A stretch of 64,000 nucleotides of DNA from Symbiodinium kawagutii (GCA_009767595.1 VSDK01006555.1:514397-578396); one strand, 5' to 3'; counted from the first letter of the stretch, positions 25,340 to 38,880 are shown. The notes: generated by a model from the letters alone, not told the origin. Numbers and translations are program-made.

Positions 25340-27332
25340 ACGGAGTGAGTGCTAGAGCAAGTAAGGAAGTGAGTGAGGCTTGAGGGGAGATGTGGGTAGG
25401 TGTGATGCGTTAAGGAATAGGAGGGGAGTATAAGGAGGACAAGGAGATTTCAAGAAACAAAGCCTGTACATACCCGTACCTCGCACAAAAGCGTCTAAGA
25501 AAACTTTGCTTGCGGTGTCCTAACTAGAACGAAATCGCTTGGGCAGGACGACTCAGCCAGACTTTTGCCTTCTTGCAATTGGTTCGTCCTGTTTGGAACC
25601 GTTGCTGCTGCCTTTGGGCCATGCACAGTCAGGGTCTTGGATTTTTGAGACATGTGCTTTGAGGCGGGCATAGCGGGTTAGACTTGTCTTGACACCTTTG
25701 TCAGTAGAGCTAGGTGCCTACTGCTACTGTTTCCATTCCATCTCTTCTTTTCATTTCTTTAGTGTTGATTTTTCCGAGATTGGGACCTCCTGCACCGTTA
25801 CAATCACTTGCGCATGCTGGAGCGGTAATTTCGGTGCAGACCTTGGCGAGTCTCGCATACATGGCATACGTGCCACGTGGTCCAGATGAATCTGGATACG
25901 CTTCGTTTATTTCTTGGCCGAGGCTGCAGGTCTCACTACCTCAGGTTCGTCCTTGGCACTTCGGAGTTCTGGCTGTTCGGACCCATTTGTGCTGACCTTT
26001 CACATGGCCAAGTACCGATCCCAGACATCGAACCTTGAAAATCAGCAGTTGCTAAACATGGGATGGACAGCGCTGAGTGTTTGGCTTCCGAGTTTGGATC
26101 CGGTGTTCTCCTTGCGATCCTCTGCACATTTGGGATTTCTCCCTTCAGTGGCAGGCGGCTGTTTCTTTCATTGCAAGAAGCACTGTGTAGAAACTTTTTG
26201 CAGTTTTGAACTCAGACCTGGCAGGTTTCAGCACTTTTGGTTCTTCCCTTTCGCTGCGAAGATGTTCCCTCTTTGATCTTTCGCTGCCTTCACTTGGTAG
26301 CGGATGGTTTGGAGCTTGGAAACTATGATTCGAACACTTATTGCTCTGACAAAGCTTGTTGAATTCTTAGGCCTGGACTTTTGCCATCTGCTTTTGACTT
26401 CTTGCACCTTGAATCTTTGCTTTTGATCCGCAGCTTCAGCTGACTTGGCTCCGCTCCTAGACTTTGCCTTGCAGTGCCTTGCAGATCTGAAAGTGCTGTG
26501 GGCCTTTGATTTGAGTGATTCGTTTGTCCGGTCAGGTTTCTTTCCTTTTGCTGCGAGCTTAGCTTGAATTTGCGCTAAGGTTTTGTGTACCATCAGCACT
26601 GCCTAAAGATGAGAAACTGGAAAGGATAGTGTGCAGAGATTCCCGTTTTGGTGGGGCTTCGCCATTGCTGGCTAGCAGAGCTCATTCACAGTGCCATTTG
26701 ATGTGCACAATCACTCTGCACTTACAGTAATTTTTGCACAATATTAGGGAAGAAACGTTGAGGAGCAACACTGCAATGCAATGCTGCAACATTTCAAGAG
26801 AAAAGACAGAGTCCCTGAGCAGAGATAGTATTGGTTCAATGAGCGAAAAGCAAGGGAAGACTTGTTCAGGTGCAAGATATAGTGCTGTCACAGCTGTGCG
26901 TGCAGGCGTTCAACTCATTTGATGTTTTCGTTCCACTCATGCTCTCCATCATGGGAATACTTGCGTACTAAAGAAGAGTGCTTACATAAAGCAGCACACA
27001 AGGGATCCTTTTGTTTTCTTTTACCACTTTGCGTTTGTGCTTTGAACATGTAAGTACTAGTATTGTGTCCAAAGCTGATTGTTTCCTTCTACTTGCTTCA
27101 AACCGCGGCCTCTGGTTGGCTACAAAACAACCTACAAAGATGAACGATAGTGACTACAACCCGATAATGTGCCTCTCAAGCCCAGCCCATGTTTTGATTT
27201 TCATTGCTAGACCGGCTAGACCAAAGTTTTCTTGGGGCAAGATCATGATCTGCGAACCAACATGATGCCAATCTTTCCATGACGGATCTGTTGAAATTCC
27301 AAAACCGCTACGTCTTGCACCAGAAACTCCAA
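25340..27332. other. Stretch without recognisable gene
   Basis: Apart from the duplicated block at 25542-25977, I see no domain here. A minus-strand frame at 26228-26599 is lysine- and alanine-rich, but that is the expected reverse reading of a CTTTTGC-rich plus strand. Confidence 0.4.
25542..25977 (+). repeat. Dispersed 436-bp duplicate, copy A
   Basis: The segment from GGCAGGACGACTCAGCC to GAGTTCTGGCTG recurs at 29987-30422 at a constant offset of 4445 bp, with about two or three mismatches. Flanks are unrelated on both sides. I see no terminal repeats. Confidence 0.9.
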
Positions 27333-29230
27333 TTCGAGGTCTGTTCCTTTGCACCATTGGGTTCACCACTAGCCTTGCGAAGCCCCGCATGCTTAGCGCC
27401 CGGACCTTAGAGTCCTAACATGCCTCAGCAAAAAGAGATGCTCGAACGACAGTGACGCCCAAGATAGCAGGCCGTCTCCGCTGCTCTCTGGATGTGTCAG
27501 TCTGGATTTCTTGACACTGGTACGCATCTCAGAAGCAGGAGGCAACGTTTGCAGCTCACTAGACTCGCTCCTTTCAGCCTCTAGACTCGCTTAGCCTCTA
27601 GAATGCAATAAGGCAGTTGATGCAGCTCGGTTTGGTTCGTCCTTGCCGACACGATCCCTCACTTGAATGGAACCTGTGCTATTGGCGCCTGGCACCAAGT
27701 GATCAGATCAAACAGGGGATAGTCTTCGGATGTCTTGGGAAATTCGGGTTGTACTGGGATGCCATGGTCTTCCTGGAGCCAAGGTTTGACTCTTCGCACT
27801 CGGAAGCCTTCTTGCCGGTGCGGAGTTGTGGCCAAACAGAGTCATTGACACCAGCGCAAGAGCCTGAGCGGTCTACTCTTCTCAGAGAAGTTTGGAACAA
27901 GTAGCATCTTGCCTCATACCCGGTCATACCCGTGAGGTTTGGCGTAACGAGATTGGGCAGCAGCCTGCCAACGTTCGACGCAGTGAGTCCAGGCATGCCA
28001 GAAAGATGTTGGCACAGGTTGAAACAGAGATTTGTCACACCTTGAACATTACAGGTTAGGGGCACGATTGGCATGAGTTTCCACTCGGCACAATCATCAG
28101 GATGGTTGAGGCTCCAAATTCGCACTTTAATGGGGTGATAGTCTCCTGAAAGGCCAACTGTTTTTTCCCCAACGTTCCTTGCTGTTGGACTTGTTTCAGA
28201 TCTAATTGCAGTAGCCAACAGATCTCTCGTCTGAACTGGGCCTTTTTGGAGGGATAAGTTGCAATTTCTACACTTCACTGTTTTCACATGTTTTCACTCA
28301 GTTTTGCCAAAAGAGCTTTTTCGGGACAGTACTGTAAGGTCTGGTCGAGCTTGTCTGGTGCTGACTCCTTTCAGAATCATGGTCTGGAACCACTTGCCCT
28401 AAATCGACCCCACTCCCAATTCACAGCCGTGTGAACCCAAACCTATACCATGCTGCACAAAAAAAACACCATATAGAGTTGGTTTTCAACCCTTAGGCTT
28501 TGCCTCCCCTTGGGCACAAGGTTCTAGTTGCGGCATGACACATGCTGCTGTAGGTTCAACACCATCCATTCGTGGGGCTTTGAAACAAGTCAGTCAGATG
28601 CCCAGCGTTTGTTCTTCGCTTGAAAAAGATAGATGGCACTCGGGTTCCGGTCCCTTGTATCTGTACAAGGCCTCGACGTGGAAGGCTTTGGACAAATCGG
28701 GAGCTACCCTCCGGTCGTGGGCAGGATCCCTGGATTTGGATTTGATTTTTAACTTCATTGCTTCATACTCAGCCTTTGCAGCATCTTACTGTTTGGCAAA
28801 GCCTTGAGGCTGTTTGAATCCTGGATTCTTGTTGCCTTTGCAATCATTTTCAAGGTTGGGCTTTCGTGACAAGCTTCGTAAGTGGATCAGCATGCACTAG
28901 CCCCGCAAGTGCTTCGCCATTTTTTGTTCTTTTGACTCTGCGGCAAGGCCTGGTTTGGCAGTGTTCGCTTTGTGGCACGTGCAAATGGACCTCCTGCTGC
29001 CACCTCGCACCTTTTCGCATTTGGGCACAGACCCAAGATTCAAAGCCAGATGAATCCCGAGGAAGCAGCATGGGAAGCAGCATGAATCTGAAAGGTTCGG
29101 ACTGACTGTGGATCGATGCTGTGCTAAGGTTTTCCATTGCTGATCTTTGGAGCTGCCAACCTCGACTCTTCTTTTTCTCTCAAGAGGACCGCCATCAGAT
29201 GGTGATTTGGAGCTGCAAGTCCCACGCAAT
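27333..29230 (+). repeat. Tandem unit 9, separate diverged copy
   Basis: The core (27333-28000) is well preserved, with an intact 95-codon frame at 27617-27904. What follows is weakly related to the right arms: GGGGCTTTGAAACAAGTCAG near 28575 and GGGCACAGACCCAAG near 29023. About 500 bp of unrelated sequence (28000-28530) intervenes. This unit has aged independently of units 2-8. Confidence 0.75.
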
Positions 29231-29986
29231 GTGCTCTTTCAGATCTGCTAAACCAGGTGAGCAAATCATTCAGCAACAGAGATGCTTCCGCGATAGGGAC
29301 ATTGTAAGCTTGGGGTCCGGCACATGCTCGACTTTCACGGGGGGTACCGTCAGAATTGCTTTATGGTAATATGAGTCATGTTCTTGTTTGGGGCCTGAAA
29401 GCTGAAATGAGTTTTTCAGGATAAAAGGGTTTTTTCTTTCAGGCTTTGTAAAATGTGAACGACATGTGTCAAAAGCCAAACGAATCCTTTCAAGGTCTGT
29501 AGTCCTTAGATTCGGTTCTGGCTTGATATTCGTTCTGGAGCCCCAAGGGGTGGTTTGTGGTTTGGATCTTCTCCGGGCTTTTGTGCCTGACCCCTCTCCA
29601 GGGAAGTGAGAAAGAGAAACATTTCGTTTAGTCAAAAACTCACATTACCAAAGATCGTGACCCAAGTTTTGACCTCAGCGAGGGCTGCAGGTCACTAGAA
29701 ACTGGTTATCAATCCACATTGGATAGATCGATATTGCCGGCAATCTATACTCAAAACAATTGCCGTTGGTCTACTGAATCGCGAGTACAGATCCCTCCCT
29801 TGCCGTTCAACATTAAAACCTCGAAGTAGTAGCCGCAGTTGTCGCTGCCAAAACAAAAGTTTCCAGTGCAGAGACCACGCTTTACCTCAGCCAGGCACAT
29901 TCAGAATTCATTTTTTGAGGTCGTGTCCACATTCTGTGTCTCATACCGGAACAAACATATCTTCCTTTGCGGCGCCGAGCGTCCCT
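29231..29986. other. Stretch without recognisable gene
   Basis: I find no recognised coding frame, tandem repeat or relation to the unit array in these bases. Confidence 0.4.
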
Positions 29987-30422
29987 GGCAGGACGACTCA
30001 GCCAGACTTTTGCCTTCTTGCAATTGGTTCGTCCTGTTTGGAACCGTTGCTGCTGTCTTTGGGCCATGCACAGTCAGGGTCTTGGATTTTTGAGACATGT
30101 GCTTTGAGGCGGGCATAGCGGGTTAGACTTGTCTTGACACCTTTGTCAGTAGAGCTAGGTGCCTACTGCTACTGTTTCCATTCCATCTCTTCTTTTCATT
30201 TGTTTAGTGTTGATTTTTCCGAGATTGGGACCTCCTGCACCGTTACAATCACTTGCGCATGCTGGAGCGGTAATTTCGGTGCAGACCTTGGCGAGTCTCG
30301 CATACATGGCATACGTGCCACGTGGTCCAGATGAATCTGGATACGCTTCGTTTATTTCTTGGCCGAGGCTGCAGGTCTCACTACCTCAGGTTCGTCCTTG
30401 GCACTTCGGAGTTCTGGCTGTT
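29987..30422 (+). repeat. Dispersed 436-bp duplicate, copy B
   Basis: This is the partner of 25542-25977 in the same orientation. The match ends at GGCTGTTT/GGCTGTTC, where both copies diverge abruptly. Confidence 0.9.
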
Positions 30423-33400
30423 TGGGGTCCGGGCCTGAGCTCGGAGTGGCTTCTGACCTGCTCAAAGAATAAACACGGAATTTCCAATAGCGAAAGAAAC
30501 AAACAACTTAAATAAAGTGAATCAAGATGAATTATATACTTACATAGTTTAAACAACTGAAATTAAGAACTTCTGACTTAGAGTCGCATTGACCAGGACG
30601 GTTTTGATGTGAAAGGCCTTTCTCAGATTCTGCAAGTAAGATGTGGCAAACGTGGCATGTTCTTGTTGTACTTTTATGGCAAGTCTTTTAGGCGTTGAAA
30701 CGACAAGTTTGGGCAAAAACTGTGGTTGGCGATAGCGATTCTGAGTGAATGGGCCACTGGAAAAGTTGGAGTGCTGTTCAAGGTTCTGTTCCAAAACTTT
30801 GCATTCCAGAACCACAAAACCAAAGCACTTTTCCGGCGGCCCTAAAAGGTGCTTGTGATCGTGGTGCCTAGCATTTTGTTTAACTTCTAGCCATTGCGTG
30901 TGAGCAACGGCTCAAGAGGCATTGCTGGAGGAGAGGGATTTCAGTCTCCAAATCCAGTTGCACCAATTAAAATGAGTTCACTGGATTCATCTGCTGCAGT
31001 CACAGTCACAGAAGTCACAATGCTCACAGTAGTCACTGCAACTCCAGTTGTCAAAGATGGCTCCAGTCTGGCCAGGCTCCAGTACTGCATTCCTCTGGTG
31101 CTTCATCTGATACTATGGCTCTCTCGTCGTTTGGGCTCGATTCCATCTCCATGTGCTCCCTTTGCCCTTGCCTTTGCCCTTTCCTTTCCACTGCCCATGG
31201 AGCGTGTTTCATCTTTCATCTTTCTTCCGGTCTTGCATCGCTTCATCAAGGTCAGTGTCCACACACCTAAACTTCGCTGCAAGTCTTGATTAACACAGTG
31301 ACTACCTTTCCCTCAATGTCATAGCTCGCGCACTGATATCTCTCGCACTTGAAGTCTTTTGACCATAAATATGTTGAGGCCAGTGCAGTTCCTCCCTGTC
31401 TGCATTTGCCTTCAGCCTTCATATGAGAGAGAGAGAGAGTTCAAAGCTCTAAAGACGAAGATGATCAATTCAAAATCATGTATCTTCAATGAATTCTAAG
31501 AAGTTCTTATTGTCAGCAAAAGCAAAATATCCACACTCCATCGCCGAACTGAGCGGCACCGATGTCAACATTTCCACTCCAAGTCTGGTGCTCTAGATTC
31601 AATTTTGTGCAGTCGGCAAAATTGAGTCGCTTTAGAGTCTACGAACCGCAATTCAACGGCTTCCTGTCTCGACAAGTGCAGAGTTTCTATCACTCCCAAT
31701 CTCTTCCAGCGTCCTTTGCACTTGTCAGTACTTCAAAGTACTTTATCCTTGAGCAATGCTATGAATAACATTAAATGACTTTACTGATCAACTTTGACTT
31801 TTTAGTGCTTCATTCTGTCAATCAACTTGCTTGTCATCAGTCTGGTGCCTTGTCAAAGTAATCATGTTTGGATCACGCAGTTGAGGCTTAGTCAAAGCTG
31901 CAGCTGGAGTCGGTGTCCTGCTAAAACGCACATTCCAACAAGTTTTCATGGGTGTAACCAACAGCCACAACTCACAGCACCTGCGGGTCGTTAACTTTTG
32001 GAGTGCTAAGGGCAAAGTATGCGCAGTGTAGCCTGAGGGATCTGAGTTTGTATTTTAGTACTAGGGGGATCCTCCGGTCCATTCACTGAACCGGTTTTCG
32101 GTTTCAGCATTGCTTGCCCCCATTTCAACTCCCCAAGGCTTACCCACATCCCCCCTTCAACTTCTAGACCAATGGTGCATCATGGTGAATGATGCTTACT
32201 GTCCTTATATTCGCCTCCCTCCTCGTCGGTCCTTGCCATCTTATTGTCTATATTTACCACCATCAAGATTCATGTTCAGACAATTGCGGTCATCCCCACT
32301 CTTCCCTTTCACATATGCCTATACACTTTTCATCCGTCCCCTTCATTGAAATTTTGCATTCGAGTATCATTCAAGAGACTACGCGACCGAGCATTCAAGC
32401 AAGTCAGCACTACGCAACACCCAAGCCAACCGACCGAGCAACAAAGCAACATAGCAATGAAACAACAAAACAAAACCATCTGTTGTAATAGAAATTCAAG
32501 CACTTAGATGAAGCAACGAAGCAAAGAAGTGAACTACAAACAAGGTCGTGGCATGTCGTGGCTATCACGGAGCCAGGGCAGCTCTGCCGTCCAACATGAA
32601 GGTTTTCGTGGCTCTTAGAATCTGTCTGAAGGTCTCTGCTGCCTTTGTGCGGAACTGTGCGCCTTGGAGTGTCCTTCAGCGTGACTGGCTCAGTGACAAA
32701 GTGACGATTTGAAGATAAAGAAGATAAAAGAAGATTCGAAGATTCTGCTTTTGGGTTCCAAGGTTGTTGCTGGCGCTAGCTCTGGTTCCTTCGTTCCGCT
32801 GCGTTCTTTTGCATAAGCTGATGCCGTTTTGCTCGTGTTTGGCCCTGAGCAAATTCAAGAAGGTGTATCCTCGACACGGGGACTGCCTGAACATCACGCT
32901 GCAGATATTTTTGATCCAGACAGAAGCCAAGCCAAGCGCTTTCGCTTTGATATCAGTTGTTCGGAGGGTTGATTCAGTCCTCAATGGGTAAGACTCTAGA
33001 CTCTAGAACAGTTTGATCGAGCTTTCCATGATTTTCGCCTTTTGCATTCGGTCTAAGTGGAAGGAATCATGCAACGAGGCCTTTCACTTTGGACATGGAC
33101 TTATTCTTTTCTCTCCGAAGCTTTGCCAGATGTGGGCCACTAGCTTCATCGCAAAGACCCCAGGAGGCATTGCTAGGGTCACTTTTCAAGTACAAACATC
33201 CCTTGTCACTGTCAGCTTCACGTTCGCCCAGGTTCGGATCTGCTTGAACTGACAGCAGTCCACCGTCGCTGGACCACTCTGGCCTAGGCTCCCCACTCCA
33301 ATACTTTGAGGGGAAAGCAATGATTGAAATGGCTGAAATCTTGCTACAGTTAGAGGTTGTGATGAATGCGAACAGCAGTCTTTTTTGGAGTTTTTTCGAC

Positions 33401-36400
33401 GTTCAATTTTCATGAGTACATGAATCAATAATCCACAACTTTGCTCGGCTCCTGGTTCTGGCTCCTTTCCATGTGGAATTTCATCTTCAACATGGACTCA
33501 GAAGAACCCGACACCGCTCGTCACTTCTGGGTATCCTATGGACACATCCTGCGAACACTTTGCCGGAAGACCCATGAAGTGTGGCAGGTCTTCTGCTGTT
33601 GGCAAAGAGCTTTCAGCATCCTGGATTGACCCCGCCTTCGCAGGGGCCGCAACTTGTTGATGCTCCAAATCAAAGAGAACTTCAAATCAATGTGAATAAC
33701 AAAAATTATTAATAATAATTATGGTTATATATAATAATTATATGTAATTTTGATAAACAAATCAAGAAGTGAATGAAGTTGAAACTCAATGTTGTCATTG
33801 CATGAGGTTCAACTCCATGCAGACGGGCAAGACTCCTGCAGTTTTGGACTATTTGCATCTCGAGTTTGGACCTCATGAAGCTCGCTTGACTAGCACGGCT
33901 GATAGCTGCGCACAGAGTGGCTGTGAGTTGTGATTCTTTGTTCGAACTCCGCGCTGTGATCTCTTCCACTTCCAGCACCTCTAGAGCAGCAAATTGCTGT
34001 GCCAACAGTTGAGCGCGTCCTGCGCAGTAGAACAGACAAGCACACTTTTCTCCCACTAACGAGCGGTCGAGCCCAAAATACCGGGTTTGAAACGGAATTT
34101 TCTTACTATTCGACTTCGATGTTGGTGTAGTTTCAAGGTGAAAAAAGATGGTTAGGGTGCAAAGTTGAAATCATGAAGAAGACAGTGAATCTTGTCTTGT
34201 CAATGCAATGCCATGCTATTTTGTGGTGTGAGGATCAGCTCCATCAATTATGATGGCATTTCAATTTGCATAATTCAGAAGCTGGTGGTCTGCGCTTGAA
34301 GGTTCACGTTGTTGTTGCGGAGCTTCGCTTGATTTGGCTTTTCGCTCCTGGTGCCTTGACCAATCCAGGATGTTCAAAAACAAGAGAACCAGAGAAAACC
34401 AGAGAGAACCAGAGAGAACGATATTGATCAGGGCTTTAAGGTGCTCAAGTGTTTGGTGCTTTCCGCTGCTTGTGCTGGCAAGGCATTCGATGCAACAAAC
34501 TCTGATTTCTTTCTCTCTTCGCAAGGTTTGTATTGGCAGTTCCCTTAGAGGGTCGTATCGATCGTGAGAAATATTTTTGCGCAAGACACACTTATGCAGT
34601 AGCAACTTTTCAACACTGTGACACTTTGATGCTTTTCTTCCATTTCTTCAATTCATTCGTTGTGCTTTCAATTCTTCACTCGATGCTTCCACCCCCCTTT
34701 GCATTCATTGCTTCGTCACTCCAGCTGTATCTGAGTCTTGGTCCGCTGCTACCCGTGAGTGGAAACAGTCTGGGCTTCACACTATCAGCTTGTGGCCAAA
34801 GCCTTAGATACCTTGGCCCATCAAGACATGTTGGATGCATTGGATTCGTCCTTGCAAACACTGACGCTCATGTAGCTGTTTCGTTGAAGGTGAAGTCCAA
34901 TTTGAAAACTTGTCCTTTGTATGTGGCCCTGCATGACTTGGGTCGGGAACTAAGTTGTTGAGTCATCATTGAGTCATTGAAGTTTTTGTTTTGTTTCAAA
35001 TCAAACTGGACTGACAAGCTGGATTAGCACATTTTGCACGGGAGCGAAAGAGTGAAGACTTTGTAAACTAGGTTGCTTGTGCTTTCGCCAGTCCATGATG
35101 GATTGCATCTGTGGCATCATGCATCTGTGGCATCAAGTTTGCAAAGTCAAGGACAAACACAGCTGTAGCGGACCGTGGTGGATGGTCAAACACGGCTGAG
35201 GTTGTCACTGTTAATCTCAGCCTTTTCCCACATGGAATCGATGTTGCTGTCGGGCTCTCAGTGTTTGCGATCCTCCAACGTTTCAAACGCAACTCATCTG
35301 AGGCCTCGTGGAAGCTCTTGGCCTGGCTCCGTCCCATTTTCATTTGATTTTCCTCATTCAGGTACGCCAAAATCACGCCTAAACCATCCTAAACCCTTAT
35401 TAAACCACTTACTAAACCTTCAGTTTTCAAGGATCTCGTTGATCTCGCGAAATGTTTCTCTTCTGTTCCCCTTATGTTCCCTTTGGTGACGCTGCAGGGG
35501 TGGCATCGTCGTTGAGGCCCTGCTTTCTGCAGCTCATCCTTTAGGCCTCTCTTCATCTCTCTTCTCCCTTGGTTTCTGTCAGGTCATTGGCGCAACCTGG
35601 GGCGTCCATGCTGTTGTTCAGCTGCTCTCGACTGGGCTTGACATTCTCACTGTCTGACTGCTCAAAGCTAGGCTGGGCGCTTCCTGGCAATGTGATCATG
35701 AGAATTCTGGACACAGTGCACAGATATGCACAGATCCCACGCTTTGACAGGCCTATTTTTGCCTCTTCGGGCATGCTCTCAACCTGGTTTCGCGTGCAGC
35801 GTAGTGGGGAATGCTCAATCGGGGTCTCTGGCTCAGCTGCCACCAGCATTCACCCTGCGCTAAAAGCAGATCAAACCATCAAATCAGCGATCCGTTGCAC
35901 ACTGCCACCCTTTAGATCAGGCATCAGTTTTGACTCTTGATAGTGCTAACTGCCATCAGTTCAACTCAGAAGCTTGGGCATCTCGTGGCATTGCAGGGTG
36001 AGTCTTCCTCTTCTGGGCTTTGCTTCTCTGGATTTCTCCTTGCCATTGCGCGGAATCGCTTGCCAGATGCTGAGTCATTGTATTCTTCTCCGCTGATCTT
36101 TTCTTTGCGTGTTAAATATTGTCAAATTGTATTTGACTTACTTTACTGAGTCTTTACTGTTGTGCATTTAAAATGTGAACTGCAGGAGCAGACTTTGCAT
36201 CACTGGCGAGGGATCCTTTCAGTGCGGGCTTGTCATTGCCGCTGCACTCCTTCATGCGCCGGGGACCAAGCGCTGAGCCGCGTTGCTTGGGATTGCCTTA
36301 GAACGAAGATCGAACGAAGCTCGCAATTTCAGCAGTACGCTTAGGGTAGCAGTTGGAGCATTGTAACGTAGCATTTTTCAGAGAGATGAAAGGAATCCAA

Positions 36401-36718
36401 ATTCCATTGCCAGGCTGTGCTTCGTCAATGCCTGCGCTCGATTTTGCTTTTTTGGGCCCATCTCTTCTGATGCAAAGAACGCTCCTCAGAACATTCAAGA
36501 GATAGGCTCTGCACGTGTTTACTCCATTCCAATCTTCAGATCAGCTGCCGGCTGAACATTTGGATTGTGCATTCAATCATTGACAGGTTTTGCTTGCTTT
36601 GGTCCAATTTTGTCGACTTCCGGAGAGGCGTTCCTGTGTGGCAAAATGCATTGTGTCAGCAACATTTTCTGCATTTTGAGCTTCGTCTCGGTAGCTTTGT
36701 GCGAAGCATTTGTGGAAG
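30423..36718. other. Long stretch, no gene resolved; may hold upstream exons
   Basis: No domain was recognised in 6.3 kb. Several pieces are codon-like and beta-strand-rich on the + strand: about 30970-31070, 34730-34895 and 35185-35260. They could be upstream exons of the S74-domain gene that follows, but phases and splice sites could not be settled. Simple repeats include a GA run at 31424-31440 and AT-rich sequence at 33700-33760. Most other frames look accidental. Confidence 0.3.
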
Positions 36719-38880
36719 GTGCATTTCACTTACACCAACACGTACATCACGAGTACAGCTGCCAGCACCAACCAGTTACAATTCTATGTCGGTTGCCAAG
36801 CAATCCTTCTGGAAGTCAAGAAGGTCTGAAGATTCGTAGCAAAGCTTGACAGATTGATGATTGAAGCTGTCCAAGGTCAACAATCAACGCTCCCTCACCC
36901 TGATTCAGAAGCCAACGGGTGTTTCAACCGGAAACGTCGGTGGAGCTCTGCATGGACTCTGGTGCCTCACAGATGTCATCGTCGCAAGATGTCATCAGAT
37001 GTCATCAGATTCTTTAAGTGTCACAAGACTCTGGCATTCAGTGGCCAGGTATGCAGATCACATGCTTCACATCTCGGACAAGCGTCTGAAGAAGAGTATT
37101 AGCTCTTTGGAAGCTTAGCAGCAGAAGTTTGCTGATTCCACGTCATGAATAGCACATTCTGAGTTCTCATTCTTCCAAGATCGATGCAACATGATGTGAC
37201 ATGCGTATCGGGACTGTGAATCACCATGCCATTGGAATGAACATGTTGACTAAGATCTGTCAGGCAGACAACCTGGATGAGAGAGTTCAAGCAGCAGGTG
37301 GCTTGCTCTTGCAGGGCACTTCGTTTCGTCTGTACTAGGTGCTGTCACCCTTCGTCAAATGCAATGGCTGGCAAGCATGACTATCTGGGGACTGGGGAAT
37401 TACAAGCCTGGCCCAACCTGGCTGTCAAAGTGTCGCGGCCTTTTTTGTTTGGAAACTGGAAAGACTATGAGAAAAATGAAATATATATATATATATAATA
37501 TAATATAGTGCAATAACATGGCACTATTGCTCTCATGTCATAGCTTTACGCTGTTTGGTGATGCGGTCTCTTCTTCCTTTTTGTTTTGGTTAGTGTGCCT
37601 GGGTGGAAACTTCCGACTGGTGCTTTGTCCAGTGTGCCTAGCAACAAGCATAGATAAGCATAGCAGCAATTTCCAAATTATTTTCTTGGAGTAAGCAGTG
37701 TTTGTGCTAATGCGGGTTTTACCAGCAACATCTACAGTACCTAATCATGTTGCAGCACGTGCTTTGGTCTTACCCTGCCATGGTCAACCAGGCCGTCTCC
37801 ACACTAATTCAGCCTTTGTAGTTGCTACTGAGTCAACATGGCACACTAGTTATAATAGAGCCCCAACTCCCACATTTCTTGCGGTGGCACAAGGTCAGAA
37901 GCCAAAGCAGTTGTCAAATTGTTGCGGGCTCTTGCAGATCTAAAATTTCACCCAAGCAACCCAAGATATTTCCCAAAGAGAAGGGAACAATTTGAGCTTT
38001 TCCCCCCCCTCCCGCAAGATTCCAGTCTGGTTGATCAGACCATTGGATCAGTCTGCAGCTGACGATTGTCTCACTGGTACACTTCGAGGCATCACAGTGC
38101 CACAGTTCTGATTCCTGACATTTTCCACATGGGTGCGATCTAGGTGTTATGGCTGGCTCTGGCAAAGGAGCAGTGCGGAGCCTGGTTCAACTTGCTGGGA
38201 AGGGTTGATAGACATTGCCGTGTAGATTTTGTAGTCGTAGTCATAGATTGGATTCTAGTTGCACACAGCAGCTGTTTGCAGCGATAGTAGTTTCACCTTG
38301 CTTGGAATGAGATCGAAAAAAGCGTATCGGAAACATCAGAGACATTAGAAGAGTCCTGTACATTCTTGTCGGAGAGAAATTCCATCCTTACCACTGCATG
38401 TAGAAAGTATCTGATGTAAAAAGTATCTCACATAGGTTGTGCTCGTTGCAGCACCAGCAAGAAACCAGGTTCGTAGCAAGTTGTGTTGGAACATGATATG
38501 ACACAGGATCAATCAGAGTCACTGCTTTTCCGCTGTGCGGTGTTGCATGAGTCAGGCTTGGATTCTGCGGCAATTGCGACCTGTCTCATACTACTTTAAG
38601 CCGGTTGCTCAACACTCCAATTCACATGGCAGCATGGATCAGCACGGCAGAGTTTTCTCACGTTTTCTCGATGTTTGTCATCTTCGTTTCATCGTTTATA
38701 CTTCGTTTGTCACGAGAAACACTTCACAGGCGAGACGTTGAAGCCAAGCACCAGCGCTTTGGATTTATAGCGGACGAGGTGGCAGCGACGTTGCCCGAGG
38801 CTGGGAGCGGAAGTTTGGCGTGCTTCAACTTTGAAGCAGCCGTCCTTGCTCACCAAACCTTTGCATTGACAAGAAAGTAG
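36719..38880 (+). CDS. Peptidase S74 (intramolecular chaperone) domain protein, 3' exons
   Basis: Four exon pieces read as the C-terminal part of an S74-domain protein. This domain assembles as a trimer and can cleave itself from the stalk before it; it is known from phage tail spikes and eukaryotic relatives of myelin regulatory factor. Exon a (36719-36823) carries a strand-rich stretch with TNQLQFYVG. Exon b (36909-37112) carries GNVGGALHG and then SDKRLKKSISSLE, the family's opening motif. Exon c (38556-38599) carries WILRQLRPVSYYFK. Exon d (38730 to about 38876) carries KHQRFGFIADEVAATLPEA. Exons b-c-d join in phase through GC donors at 37113 and 38600 with AG acceptors, giving the normal motif spacing. 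Exon b may contain another intron. The usual C-terminal helices after exon d are not resolved. The 5' part is missing, and the catalytic Ser/Lys pair was not checked beyond SDKRLKK. Confidence 0.7.

Noticed and set aside
26228..26599. Lys-rich 123-codon minus frame as a basic chromatin protein
   Set aside because: Composition follows from CTTTTGC-rich + strand sequence; no conserved motif.
2234..27904. 95-codon frame repeated in most unit cores (MMQLGLVRPCR...) as a gene family
   Set aside because: Copy differences are mostly residue-changing, one copy has an internal stop, another loses its stop, and opposite-strand frames are equally long. No family resemblance.
27990..28287. Minus-strand peptide with CRNC near its start, read as a retroelement zinc knuckle
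   Set aside because: Only one Cys pair, no spacing typical of a knuckle, and the frame continues into the repeat core.
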